Part shown: positions 38,140 through 46,842 of the stretch, in pieces
Position numbering within the stretch: the first letter of the stretch is position 1
Layout of the letters: each line of letters opens with the position of its first letter
NCBI RefSeq assembly: GCF_016481275.1
Contig: NZ_JAEMNW010000001.1
Span: forward strand, 1-64,000
Direction: 5' to 3'
DNA from: Antrihabitans auranticaus
Lineage (GTDB): Bacteria; Actinomycetota; Actinomycetes; Mycobacteriales; Mycobacteriaceae
DNA length: 64,000 nucleotides
Made by a program: the position numbers and the translations under genes
The notes under the pieces: model-generated
What the model saw: only the letters and a program-made list of their open reading frames with translations
What the model was told of the DNA's origin: nothing
Database searches by the model: none

Positions 38140-38982
38140 ATGTTGATTCGCAGAATTGCCCGACCGCTCCTGTCGACGATCTTCATCGCCCAGGGAATCG
38201 AGGCCCTGAGGAACACGAAAACCTCCGCCGACGCGACGCGACCGCTGCTCGAAAAGAGCCACGACGTGTTGCCGGATCGCTATGCGCGAAATGTCCCGAC
38301 CGACGCCGAGAAAGTGGTCCGCGTCAACGCCGCTCTGCAGATCGGCGGCGGCGCTCTCCTGGCGGCGGGTAAGGCACCGCGCCTGGCATCGCTCGTTCTC
38401 GCCGGCACATTGGTGCCCGGAAACCTCGGCCAGCACCCGTTCTGGACCGAGAGCGATCCCGCGATCAAAGACCGTGAGCGCAAAGAGTTTCTGACAAGCC
38501 TGAGCTTGCTGGGCGGACTGATCATCGCGGCCGTCGACACCGAAGGTAAGCCGTCTCTCGGCTGGCGTGGTCGGCGAGCAGCAGAACGGGCGTCCCACGC
38601 CGTCGCTTCCGCGCTACCCGTCGGAGCGGCATCGGCCGGGGTCCTGGCCGACAGTGCCGCGCGCGACCGAGTCGAACACGGCCTGCACGTCGCCGCAGAG
38701 CGTGGCCGCGAGTTGGCCGAGGCCGCTCAGAAACGCGGCGCGGCCTTCGCCGAGGTCGCCCGCGAACGCGGACCCGAACTCGCAGAAGCAGCCCGCGAAC
38801 GCGGCGCAGCCATCGCCGAAGCAGCCCGCGAACGCGGACCCGAACTCGCAGAAGCAGCCCGCGAACGCGGCGCAGCCATCGCCGAAGTCGCCCGCGAACG
38901 CGGACCGGAGTACGCGGAAGTTGCACGCGATCGCACCGCCCATCTGGCGGCGGCGGCACGCGAACGGACCGCCCGCAAGTAG
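38140..38982 (+). CDS. DoxX-like membrane protein with C-terminal 11-residue repeats
   Basis: 280 residues. Residues about 1-150 are a DoxX-type membrane domain with hydrophobic segments near 8-22, 65-95 and 110-125. Residues 182-280 consist of nine consecutive 11-residue units of the pattern AExARERGxxx, a strongly amphipathic, probably continuous helix. An undecad period is typical of helices lying on membranes or lipid surfaces. The middle units are encoded by near-identical DNA, so copy number may vary. DoxX proteins are poorly characterised; some act with oxidoreductases in stress resistance. No partner gene is adjacent. Confidence 0.82.
   Translation: MLIRRIARPLLSTIFIAQGIEALRNTKTSADATRPLLEKSHDVLPDRYARNVPTDAEKVVRVNAALQIGGGALLAAGKAPRLASLVLAGTLVPGNLGQHPFWTESDPAIKDRERKEFLTSLSLLGGLIIAAVDTEGKPSLGWRGRRAAERASHAVASALPVGAASAGVLADSAARDRVEHGLHVAAERGRELAEAAQKRGAAFAEVARERGPELAEAARERGAAIAEAARERGPELAEAARERGAAIAEVARERGPEYAEVARDRTAHLAAAARERTARK
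38758..38886 (+). repeat. tandem 66-bp repeat in the DoxX-like gene
   Basis: Positions 38758-38820 and 38824-38886 are identical over 63 bp, a 66-bp period made of two related 33-bp units. Each 33-bp unit encodes one 11-residue helix repeat. Flanking units have diverged, which suggests recent duplication of the middle. Confidence 0.9.
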
Positions 38983-39011
38983 TGCGGAAAGCGCGGCGGC
39001 AAATCTGGCAC

Positions 39012-39052
39012 TAGACTTCTCAGGGCTGTTTTCCAAACCCTAGGAGTCCCTG
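39012..39052 (+). promoter_or_regulatory. candidate helD promoter -10 and ribosome-binding site
   Basis: TAGACT (39012-39017) resembles a -10 element, with no clear -35. AGGAG (39042-39046) stands 6 bp before the TTG start and decides that start. The rifampicin-associated element known upstream of some helR genes (an inverted repeat with GGGGCTTGC) is not present. Confidence 0.45.
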
Positions 39053-41344
39053 TTGCGTGAAAACGGTCAGTCCGCGCTGGACCGCGAGCAGACGTACGTC
39101 TCGATGCTGTACGAACAGCTCGACGGCATGCGCGAGTACGCGTCCAAACGGCTCAGCAGGGTGCTGCTGGAGTCGGGCGGCACACCGCAGGCACGCAGCG
39201 AGCGTGAGTCGTTCAGTCAGCTGTACAACGAGGATCTCGCGAAGTACGACGCTGCGGAGAACGGGTTGTGCTTCGGCCGAATCGACATCGGTGACGAAGA
39301 GCGCTACGTCGGCCGAATCGGAATTCTCGACGAGGCCAACGACTTCGAGACGCTGTTGCTGGATTGGCGGGCACCGCTCGCGCGACCGTTCTATCTCGCG
39401 ACGACTGCGGCGCCGGACGGTGTCACGCGCAGGCGCCACATCCGGTCCCGCAGTCGCAAGGTCACGGCCGTCAACGACGAGTACCTCGACCTCGAGGCTG
39501 CGGAGGCCGCGGGCCGGCTCGAATCAGGCGGCAGCGTCGGCACCGAAAGCGCGTTGCTCGCTGCGCTGAATGCTGCCCGGACCGGGCACATGAACGACAT
39601 CGTCGAAACGATTCAGAGCGAGCAGGACGCGATCATCCGGTCCGACCACAAGAGCGTTCTCGTCGTGCAGGGCGGCCCGGGTACCGGCAAGACCGCAGTC
39701 GCGCTGCACCGTGCGGCGTTCCTGCTCTACACCTATCGTCAGCAACTCGCGAAGAGCGGCGTGTTGCTGATCGGGCCGAACCCGACGTTCCTCGACTACA
39801 TCGGTCAGGTTCTGCCGTCGCTCGGTGAGACCGGAGTCCTGCTGTCGACGATCGGTGACCTCTACCCCGGCGTGAAAGCGACGCGGGAGGATTCGCAGCG
39901 CGCCGGCGAGCTCAAGGGCTCGCTGACGATGATCGAGGTCCTCAAGAACGCGGTGCGCGATCGCCAGGAGGTGCCCGCGGAGCCGATCGAAATCCGCTTC
40001 GACTCCCACACGATCACCCTCGACCGCCGGACCGTCACACGGGCCCGTGGCCGGGCCCGGTCATCCCGGCGACCGCACAACCTGGCACGGCCGATCTTCG
40101 TCTCGAGCGTGATCGACATCCTCACCCAGCAGGTCGCAGACGCGGTGGGCCAGAACGTGGTCGGCGGCGCGAACCTGCTCAGCCGCGACGATCTCGCCGA
40201 CATTCGCAGCGAGCTGCGCAACGATGCGGCAGTGCAATCCGCACTCGACCGGTTGTGGCCCGAACTGTCGCCACTCGAGGTTCTTGTCCGCCTGTTCTCC
40301 TCGCCCGACCGGCTCGCGGCGGCAACCCCGGACCTGTCCGACGACGACAGGAAGAGTCTGCTCGACTCGCACGGGCCCGGCTTCACCGCCGCTGATGCTC
40401 CGCTGCTCGACGAGCTCGCCGAACTCCTGGGTGTCGACGACGCCGAAGAACGCGAGCGGGCTCGCAGGCGCTGGCGCGCGCAGATCGAGGATGCCCAGGG
40501 CGCCCTCGACATTCTGACCGGTTCCGCACCGCAGGACTTGGAAGACGAGCTCGATCCCGAGATCCTGATGGCGTACGACCTGATCGACGCGAGCCAGCTC
40601 GCCGAACGGCAGAACGCGGGCACGCGCCTGACGACTGTCGAACGCGCGGCCGGCGACCGAACCTGGACCTACGGCCACGTCATCGTCGACGAGGCCCAGG
40701 AACTGTCGGAAATGGCCTGGCGGATGGTGATGAGACGGATTCCCAACCGGTGGATCACAGTCGTCGGCGATGTGTCGCAAACAGGTGATCCCGCGGGCAC
40801 GACGTCATGGAACCGAATCCTCGAGCCGTACGTGGCGCAGCGATGGAAGCTCAGCGAGCTCACCGTCAACTACCGCACGCCGGCCGAAATCATGGACTCG
40901 ACGCGAGAGGTGCTGCAGGCAATCGATCCCGATGCGACCCTACCGCGATCGGTCCGCGAATCCGGCACGCAACCTTGGGCGGATCACGTCGATGCCGGCG
41001 ACCTCACCGAGCGCGTCCGCGGACACGTTGCGGCGGTTACTGTTCCGGGCCAGACAGCTGTGATCGCTCCGCCGGAGATTGCTGCCGAACTCGCGGACCT
41101 GTCCAGCGAAACGGTGAGTGTTCTCAGTGTTCGCGCTGCAAAGGGCTTGGAATTCGATACTGTGTTCATCGTCGAGCCGCAGCAGATTCTCGACGAATCG
41201 GCACGCGGACTCAGCGACCTGTACGTAGCCATGACGCGCGCAACGCAGCGCCTCGGCGTCATCCACGCTCGACCGCTGCCAGCGGTGCTGAAGAACCTTG
41301 CCGAACCGGTCCGCACCGCCGCGACGACCGAGCAACCACGCTGA
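39053..41344 (+). CDS. HelD/HelR-type UvrD-like helicase, RNA polymerase-recycling factor
   Basis: 763-residue superfamily 1 ATPase. An N-terminal charged coiled-coil region (about 1-150) precedes Walker A QGGPGTGKTAVALHR (207-214) and Walker B VIVDEAQELS, with late motifs VNYRTPAEI and RAAKGLEFDTVFIVEP and LYVAMTRATQRLGV. The layout is that of HelD, which in Gram-positive bacteria inserts into RNA polymerase channels to release it from DNA; mycobacterial and Streptomyces HelR forms also dislodge rifampicin. It starts at TTG with AGGAG upstream. The class assignment is from family knowledge. Confidence 0.88.
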   Translation: MRENGQSALDREQTYVSMLYEQLDGMREYASKRLSRVLLESGGTPQARSERESFSQLYNEDLAKYDAAENGLCFGRIDIGDEERYVGRIGILDEANDFETLLLDWRAPLARPFYLATTAAPDGVTRRRHIRSRSRKVTAVNDEYLDLEAAEAAGRLESGGSVGTESALLAALNAARTGHMNDIVETIQSEQDAIIRSDHKSVLVVQGGPGTGKTAVALHRAAFLLYTYRQQLAKSGVLLIGPNPTFLDYIGQVLPSLGETGVLLSTIGDLYPGVKATREDSQRAGELKGSLTMIEVLKNAVRDRQEVPAEPIEIRFDSHTITLDRRTVTRARGRARSSRRPHNLARPIFVSSVIDILTQQVADAVGQNVVGGANLLSRDDLADIRSELRNDAAVQSALDRLWPELSPLEVLVRLFSSPDRLAAATPDLSDDDRKSLLDSHGPGFTAADAPLLDELAELLGVDDAEERERARRRWRAQIEDAQGALDILTGSAPQDLEDELDPEILMAYDLIDASQLAERQNAGTRLTTVERAAGDRTWTYGHVIVDEAQELSEMAWRMVMRRIPNRWITVVGDVSQTGDPAGTTSWNRILEPYVAQRWKLSELTVNYRTPAEIMDSTREVLQAIDPDATLPRSVRESGTQPWADHVDAGDLTERVRGHVAAVTVPGQTAVIAPPEIAAELADLSSETVSVLSVRAAKGLEFDTVFIVEPQQILDESARGLSDLYVAMTRATQRLGVIHARPLPAVLKNLAEPVRTAATTEQPR

Positions 41345-41377
41345 ATTCCGGTCGACCCGCGCCGGCGGCCGAAGGAG

Positions 41378-41788
41378 ATGACCGACACCGTGCCACACGC
41401 TAAGCGCAGTCTGTCGGCACTAGGTTTGATTGCGCTCGTGGCCGCCGGTTGCGGCTCGCAGGAGGTCGAGCAGCCGACACCTGAGCTGCGGCAGGCCGCG
41501 CTATCGGACATCGCAGCGGAGACGACCGAACAGCCGATGGCACCGCGGGCCCGGGAATTCAAGGCCGCGCTCACTGCCGCGGGTGTGCCGGACCGGCAGT
41601 CCGATTCAACCGTATTGGTTGTCGCACAGGGAATTTGCGACCAACTTGCCGCGGGGACGCCGGATTCGGAGATCCTCGCAAAACTCGGGCAGCTGGCCGC
41701 CTACACGGCGACGCTCACGAATGGCCAGCTGACCGGCGACGAGATCGCGGCGCTGTACCTGACGAAGGCGAAAGCTACGTTCTGCTGA
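41378..41788 (+). CDS. DUF732 lipoprotein
   Basis: About 136 residues. A lipoprotein signal, SALGLIALVAAGC, ends in a clear lipobox, followed by a DUF732 domain with QGICDQLAAGTPDSEIL and a terminal cysteine that probably pairs with the internal one. DUF732 proteins are secreted or surface proteins common in mycobacteria, function unknown. AGGAG abuts the ATG at 41378, so the GTG at 41390, 12 bp from it, may be the real start. Located just after the helicase gene and possibly cotranscribed. Confidence 0.82.
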   Translation: MTDTVPHAKRSLSALGLIALVAAGCGSQEVEQPTPELRQAALSDIAAETTEQPMAPRAREFKAALTAAGVPDRQSDSTVLVVAQGICDQLAAGTPDSEILAKLGQLAAYTATLTNGQLTGDEIAALYLTKAKATFC

Positions 41789-41815
41789 CGCCCTCGCAGG
41801 CAGGTTTCGATCCGA

Positions 41816-42268
41816 TCAGCGAACCGTGTGCACGATCAGAACATCGGACCGCGACTTGCGGGCAACGTCCGACGGCACCGAACCGAGCAGCCGGCCGGTC
41901 AGCGAGTTCAGGCCGCGGTTACCGATGACCAGCAGGTCGGCATCGACCTCGTTGACCAACGAGAGCAGCGACTCCACGGGAGCGCCGACCACAGACTTCT
42001 CGATGATCTCGTTCGCGCCGGCGGCGTGCGCCTTCTCGCGGGCGGTACGCAGAATTTCGCTGGTCGGAGCCGATCCGCGGACCTGGTAGGCCTCGTCCTT
42101 GAGGACGTCCGCAGCAGCGCCGAGATCACGGTCGTCGGTCGGGAAGTACGCGCACGCGATGACGAGCTTTGCGCCCTCGTCACTTGCTAGCGATGCAGCT
42201 TTTTCGACGGCCTTGTACGAAGAATCGGAACCATCAGTCCCGACGACAATGGTCCGGTACGCGCTCAT
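41816..42268 (-). CDS. universal stress protein (Rv1636-like)
   Basis: 150-residue UspA-fold protein, close in sequence and position to M. tuberculosis Rv1636, reported to bind cAMP as well as ATP. The N-terminal TIVVGTDGSDSS and the nucleotide loop VIGNRGLNSLTGRLLGSVPSDV (G-x2-G-x9-GS) are intact. GGAGG precedes the ATG by 6 bp. Divergent from the hydrolase-ABC fusion gene. Confidence 0.93.
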   Translation of the reverse strand: MSAYRTIVVGTDGSDSSYKAVEKAASLASDEGAKLVIACAYFPTDDRDLGAAADVLKDEAYQVRGSAPTSEILRTAREKAHAAGANEIIEKSVVGAPVESLLSLVNEVDADLLVIGNRGLNSLTGRLLGSVPSDVARKSRSDVLIVHTVR

Positions 42269-42451
42269 TCAAATCCTCCAGGGGTGACGTTCAGCCTTCG
42301 AGCATGGTTCATCGCTGGTACTTTCGCTGACCCTATCCGCATCTGCGGCGCCAGAAGCGCAATTGCGGCCAAACACACTCCACAAGGTCGCGTGTGACGG
42401 TCAAGATCGACTCCGGCGGCCAATTTTCGCGATCTCGCATACGTTGGAGAG

Positions 42452-45277
42452 ATGCGTATCTCGCGGCCGCTCGAGGCCGGGCGGCGAAATCTTCTGCGGC
42501 CCGCGATCATCGTCGCCGTGCTCGCTCTCGTCGTCGTCTCGGGCTTCTTCTACCTCGACCGGGACACCCGAATCAGCGTTGCGACAGAGGATGTCACGGT
42601 CACGGTCCCCGCGGGCCCTGGTGAGCCGGGTACGGTCGCCATCGACGCCGAGCTCTACTTTCCCGCGACCACACCCGCGCCAGCTGTTCTGCTGGCGCAC
42701 GGATTCGGTGGCAGCAAGGACTCGATCGCCGGACAGGCACGCCAACTGGCGCGCGACGGCTTCGTCGTGCTCGCCTACAGCGCACGCGGTTTCGGCAAGA
42801 GCACAGGATCGATCTACATCAACGATCCCGAGCACGAGGTGGCGGACGCACGGGAACTGGTCACGTTTCTCGCGGGTCGTAGCGACGTCGATCAGGACGG
42901 CCCCGGCGATCCGCACGTCGGCGTCGCGGGAGCTTCCTACGGCGGCGCGCTTGCGCTGATGCTCGGCGGTACGGATCCACGAATCGACTCGATCGCAGCC
43001 GCGGTGACATGGAACGACCTGGGACAGGCCCTGTTCCCGAACTACGCCCAGGTGCTCGCGGGCGGTAGTAAGCCCGCGACCCCACCGACGCCGACAGCGC
43101 CGGTCTACACCGGACCGGGCGTGCTCAAACGTGCGTGGGCCGGGATCTTCTTCGGTGTGGGCGCCGAACCCGTGGGGACCCGGCCCTCGACCGGCCTCAC
43201 CGGCGACCTGTGCGGGCGGTTCGCCGAATCGGTCTGTCAGGCGTATGCCCAGTCCGGAATCACAGGTTCGCCGACGCCCGAACTTCTCGACCTCATGCGG
43301 AACCATTCGCCCGCGCCCTACGTCCGCAACATCACCGCACCGACCTTGCTCATCCAGGGCGAACGCGACACCTTGTTCGGACTCGACCAGGCCGACGCCA
43401 ATGCGCGGGAGATCGCTGCCGGCGGCGCACCCGTCGAGGTTCGGTGGTTCAACGGCGGTCACGACGGCGATGCGGCACGAGCGGATTCCACGATTCGCGC
43501 CTGGCTGGGGAACACGCTGCGCGACGACGACCCTGGCTCTGCCCCTTTCAATTACGCATTGCAGGGCCCACCCAACGAGGAGGGCCAGATACCGAGTAGG
43601 CGGATGAGTGCAGCCGACTACCCGGGACTCGGTGGAAACGCGGCGACGCCGCGCACGAGCCTGGAATTGAACTCGCCGACCGCGAGTCCGCAAACGATCG
43701 TGCGACCGCCTGGCGCAACTCCCGGAACGGTGTCCAGCGTGCCGGGTGTCGGATCGGCGTTGTCGTCCGCCCTTACGGTCGCCGGCCTCGACGTGATCGG
43801 CCGCGACCCACCCGGTCAATCCGCGATGTTCTCGACGAAGGCGCTCGCCGGACCGCTGGCAATCGTCGGATCGGCGATCGTCGACCTGCGCGTCCATGCC
43901 TTTGCCGCGCCGGGCGAGTCCGTCTTGTTCGCAAAGCTCTACGACGTCAGCAACGAGGGCCGCCGAATGCTACCGGGCGGCGCGGTATCGGCAGTTCGCC
44001 TGCCGGATTCGCCCGACGGCTCCCCCGTAGACGTCCGGGTGACGCTGCCCGCAATCGCGTATCGGGTGCTGGAGGGCCATCACATCGAGATCGTTGTCGG
44101 CACGACCGACCAGGCCTATGCGGTTCCCCTCAATCCCGCAGTCTTCAGCGTCGACCTCGTCGGTGCTCAGTTGCTCGTGCCGACCGTCGAGGGCGCGACG
44201 GCCGCGAGGTCGGTACCGCTCGCGCCGCTTTTCGGCATCGCGGGAATCGCAGGCGCGCTCGGGGTATTGATCGTCGGTGCGATCGTCCGTTCCAGGATGC
44301 GCGGAACAGCCGACGCCGATCCGGCGTTGGCCGACACGCCTCTCGTGGTGTCGGCGTTGACGAAGACGTATTCAAACGGCTTCCGGGCGGTGGACGGTGT
44401 GAGCTTCGTGGTCGAGCACGGTCAGGTTCTCGGCTTGCTCGGCCCTAATGGCGCAGGAAAGACGACAACGCTGCGCATGGTGCTGGGCTTGATCAAACCG
44501 CAGGGTGGCGAGGTCCGCGTGTTCGGCCACAAGGTCACTCCCGGCGCACCGGTGTTGTCGCGGTTGGGCGCATTCGTCGAGGGGCCGGGTTTGTTGCCGC
44601 ATCTGTCCGGCATCGACAACCTGAAGCTGTTCTGGCGCACCACGGGACGGCCCCACGAGGATGCCGCATTCGACGAAGTCATTCGCATTGCCGACCTCGG
44701 TAGCGCGATCGAACGCAAAGTCCGCTCCTACAGCCACGGCATGAAACAGCGACTTGCGATCGCGCAGGCGATGCTCGGCCTGCCTGATCTGCTGATTCTC
44801 GACGAGCCAACCAACGGGCTCGATCCCCCGCAGATCCGCACGATGCGGGATGTCCTCACCGAGTACGCCGGCGGCGGCAGGACCGTCGTGGTCTCGAGTC
44901 ACCTTCTCGCGGAGGTCGAGCAGACCTGCACACACGTTGTGGTGATGAACCAAGGAAAGGTGATCAGCGCGGGCTCGGTCCGTGACCTCGTGTCCGCGGG
45001 CGGGCCGACGGAGATTCGCGTCGACGACGCAGCCCGCGCAGCCGACGCGCTTGCCGACGTTGCCGGTCTGGGCACCGTGATCGCCACCGACGGCGACAGC
45101 CCGAAGCTTCGGATCGACCTGGGCAAGGTCGCGCCCGCCGACGTGGTCCGCAGGTTGGTCGACGCCGGTGTTGCCGTCAGCAGCGTGGCATCTTCGACGA
45201 AACTCGAAGATGTGTTCCTCGCCCTCGTACACGATCCGAGAGCGACCCGCGAGCCCGAGAAGGATCTGGCGCGATGA
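42452..45277 (+). CDS. membrane-anchored alpha/beta hydrolase fused to ABC transporter ATPase
   Basis: 941-residue fusion. Residues 15-35 form a membrane helix. About 45-420 is a CocE/X-prolyl-dipeptidyl-peptidase-like hydrolase with VLLAHGFGGSKDS, nucleophile elbow GASYGG (Ser162), acid in QGERDTLFG and histidine in NGGHDGD. About 440-585 is the beta-rich jelly-roll domain of that family. A second membrane helix (593-612) leads to an ABC ATPase (632-941) with Walker A GPNGAGKTT, signature YSHGMKQRLAIAQ and Walker B LLILDEPTNGLD. Predicted topology puts the hydrolase outside and the ATPase inside. Its stop overlaps the permease start (ATGA). GGAGAG precedes the ATG. Substrate unknown. Confidence 0.9.
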   Translation: MRISRPLEAGRRNLLRPAIIVAVLALVVVSGFFYLDRDTRISVATEDVTVTVPAGPGEPGTVAIDAELYFPATTPAPAVLLAHGFGGSKDSIAGQARQLARDGFVVLAYSARGFGKSTGSIYINDPEHEVADARELVTFLAGRSDVDQDGPGDPHVGVAGASYGGALALMLGGTDPRIDSIAAAVTWNDLGQALFPNYAQVLAGGSKPATPPTPTAPVYTGPGVLKRAWAGIFFGVGAEPVGTRPSTGLTGDLCGRFAESVCQAYAQSGITGSPTPELLDLMRNHSPAPYVRNITAPTLLIQGERDTLFGLDQADANAREIAAGGAPVEVRWFNGGHDGDAARADSTIRAWLGNTLRDDDPGSAPFNYALQGPPNEEGQIPSRRMSAADYPGLGGNAATPRTSLELNSPTASPQTIVRPPGATPGTVSSVPGVGSALSSALTVAGLDVIGRDPPGQSAMFSTKALAGPLAIVGSAIVDLRVHAFAAPGESVLFAKLYDVSNEGRRMLPGGAVSAVRLPDSPDGSPVDVRVTLPAIAYRVLEGHHIEIVVGTTDQAYAVPLNPAVFSVDLVGAQLLVPTVEGATAARSVPLAPLFGIAGIAGALGVLIVGAIVRSRMRGTADADPALADTPLVVSALTKTYSNGFRAVDGVSFVVEHGQVLGLLGPNGAGKTTTLRMVLGLIKPQGGEVRVFGHKVTPGAPVLSRLGAFVEGPGLLPHLSGIDNLKLFWRTTGRPHEDAAFDEVIRIADLGSAIERKVRSYSHGMKQRLAIAQAMLGLPDLLILDEPTNGLDPPQIRTMRDVLTEYAGGGRTVVVSSHLLAEVEQTCTHVVVMNQGKVISAGSVRDLVSAGGPTEIRVDDAARAADALADVAGLGTVIATDGDSPKLRIDLGKVAPADVVRRLVDAGVAVSSVASSTKLEDVFLALVHDPRATREPEKDLAR

Positions 45278-46146
45278 CCGAATCTGCCATGGCGACAACG
45301 CATCCCGATGGTCGTGCGCCCGGCTTCAGACCCACACGGACGTTGTCGATGAGGGTCGAGCTTGCTCGCCAGATCCGGCGGCGGCGCACGCAGCTTGCCA
45401 TCGGGTTCCTCGCAATACTGCCCGGAATACTGGCTGCAGCCTTCGCGTTGGGCGGCGGAAACGGGGAGTCGGGTGCCGGCGGGCTGATCGAGCTCGCTAC
45501 GCAGGGCGGCATCAACTTCACCGTGTTCTGTCTCCTGATGTCTGTCGGATTTCTGCTGATCGTCGTGGTCGCCCTGTTCTTCGGCGATTCGATCGCGAGC
45601 GAGGCTTCGTGGTCCAGCTTGCGATATTTGTTGACGATTCCGATACCGCGCTCGCGGTTGCTGCTGCAGAAGGCAGCGGTTTCCGCTGTGCTGTCGATCG
45701 TCGCGATCGCAGTTCTGGTGCTTGTCGCGCTCGCACTCGGTTCGGCCCTGTACGGGGTCGAACCGCTCGTGACGCCTTTCGGCGATTCGATGGCGTTCGG
45801 CTCGGCGATCGGTCGGCTTGCCATCGCACTCGGTTACGTCGTCGTCAGCCTGATGTGGATTGCGGGACTGGCCTTGTTGTTGTCGGTCTGGACCGATGCG
45901 CCGCTCGGCGCAGTCGGCGGGACTGTGATGGTTGCGATTCTCGTCGAGATCCTCGATCAGATCACTGCACTCGGACAGCTCCGAAATTTGCTTCCAGGTC
46001 ATTTCGGTTTTGCGTGGACCCGTGCGTTCGCGCCGACCATCGACTGGCACGACGTCGTGATCGGGTCGTTCTCGTCGGTGGCCTACGCCGCGGTGTTCGG
46101 CCTACTTGCGTGGATTCACTTCTCCCGGAAGGACATCACCAGCTAG
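45274..46146 (+). CDS. ABC-2 type transporter permease
   Basis: 290-residue membrane protein with six hydrophobic segments (first about residues 42-60, last about 262-282) and a cytoplasmic basic N-terminus. It is the partner of the ABC domain fused to the hydrolase, being coupled to it by a 4-bp ATGA overlap. Motif SEASWSSLRYLLTIPIPRSRLLLQK matches ABC-2 permeases. Together they form an exporter whose ATPase subunit carries an extracytoplasmic hydrolase. Confidence 0.9.
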   Translation: MTESAMATTHPDGRAPGFRPTRTLSMRVELARQIRRRRTQLAIGFLAILPGILAAAFALGGGNGESGAGGLIELATQGGINFTVFCLLMSVGFLLIVVVALFFGDSIASEASWSSLRYLLTIPIPRSRLLLQKAAVSAVLSIVAIAVLVLVALALGSALYGVEPLVTPFGDSMAFGSAIGRLAIALGYVVVSLMWIAGLALLLSVWTDAPLGAVGGTVMVAILVEILDQITALGQLRNLLPGHFGFAWTRAFAPTIDWHDVVIGSFSSVAYAAVFGLLAWIHFSRKDITS

Positions 46147-46168
46147 CTGCGACTCTGCGCGCGCGAAC

Positions 46169-46182
46169 CTACGCACGCGTAG
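46169..46182. promoter_or_regulatory. palindrome upstream of TetR gene
   Basis: CTACGC-AC-GCGTAG is a 14-bp inverted repeat in the 107-bp gap between the permease and the TetR gene. It may be the autoregulatory operator; TAAGCT (46190-46195) beyond it is a weak -10 candidate. Confidence 0.4.
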
Positions 46183-46253
46183 CGTCCACTAAGCTGAGTC
46201 CCTGATCCACGCTGCTCGGTGTCGCGCGTGGCTGACTGCGAAGGTTCCACTCG

Positions 46254-46841
46254 ATGATCGGCAACGCTATGCCCCGAATTCCGTATGCGGACGCGGCCCG
46301 AAACCTACTCCGCGAGTCGGTCCTGACGGCTGTCGACGAACTCGTCCAAGCCAAGGGCTGGGCAGCGACAAGTGTCGCCACGGTCGCCCGCGTGGCCGGC
46401 GTGAGCCGACAGACCGTGTACAAGGAGTTCGGCTCACGACAATCGATTGCCGAGGCGTACATCTTGCGGCGGCTCGACTCGATTCTCGACGAGATCGACG
46501 CCAACATTCGCTCGAGCGACGACCTCGAAGCCGGGCTGCACACGGCGATCTCGCTGTTCTTCGACATCGTCGACGAGCCGCTTGTGCAGACCGTTCTATC
46601 CGGCGGTTCGACGCCAGAAGAGTTGACCGGAATCATCAAGGTCACCAACGAGCGTGCGACGACGCGGCTGGCGTCGATGTTCCAAGCGGTCCGCCCCGGC
46701 ATTCCGGATAGCGATGCGATCGTGTTCGGCGATGCGATCGCCCGTATTTGCGCAGCGCACGCTTTCGCACCGACGCTGCCCCGCGAGGAAGCAACCAATC
46801 GCGTGGTGCGTCTTGCGCTCGTCGTCCTCGCGGCGAACTGA
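46254..46841 (+). CDS. TetR family transcriptional regulator
   Basis: 195 residues with the TetR helix-turn-helix SVATVARVAGVSRQTVYKEFG and a C-terminal ligand domain. It lies 107 bp after the hydrolase-ABC/permease pair in the same direction, so it may regulate that exporter, its own gene, or the palindrome at 46169-46182. Start ATG at 46254; an ATG at 46269 is also possible. One base separates it from the convergent uvrB gene. Confidence 0.88.
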   Translation: MIGNAMPRIPYADAARNLLRESVLTAVDELVQAKGWAATSVATVARVAGVSRQTVYKEFGSRQSIAEAYILRRLDSILDEIDANIRSSDDLEAGLHTAISLFFDIVDEPLVQTVLSGGSTPEELTGIIKVTNERATTRLASMFQAVRPGIPDSDAIVFGDAIARICAAHAFAPTLPREEATNRVVRLALVVLAAN

Positions 46842-46842
46842 C

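Noticed and set aside
38983-39052. Rifampicin-associated element before the HelD gene
   Set aside because: The known GGGGCTTGC-type inverted repeat is not present; only a -10-like hexamer and ribosome-binding site are visible.
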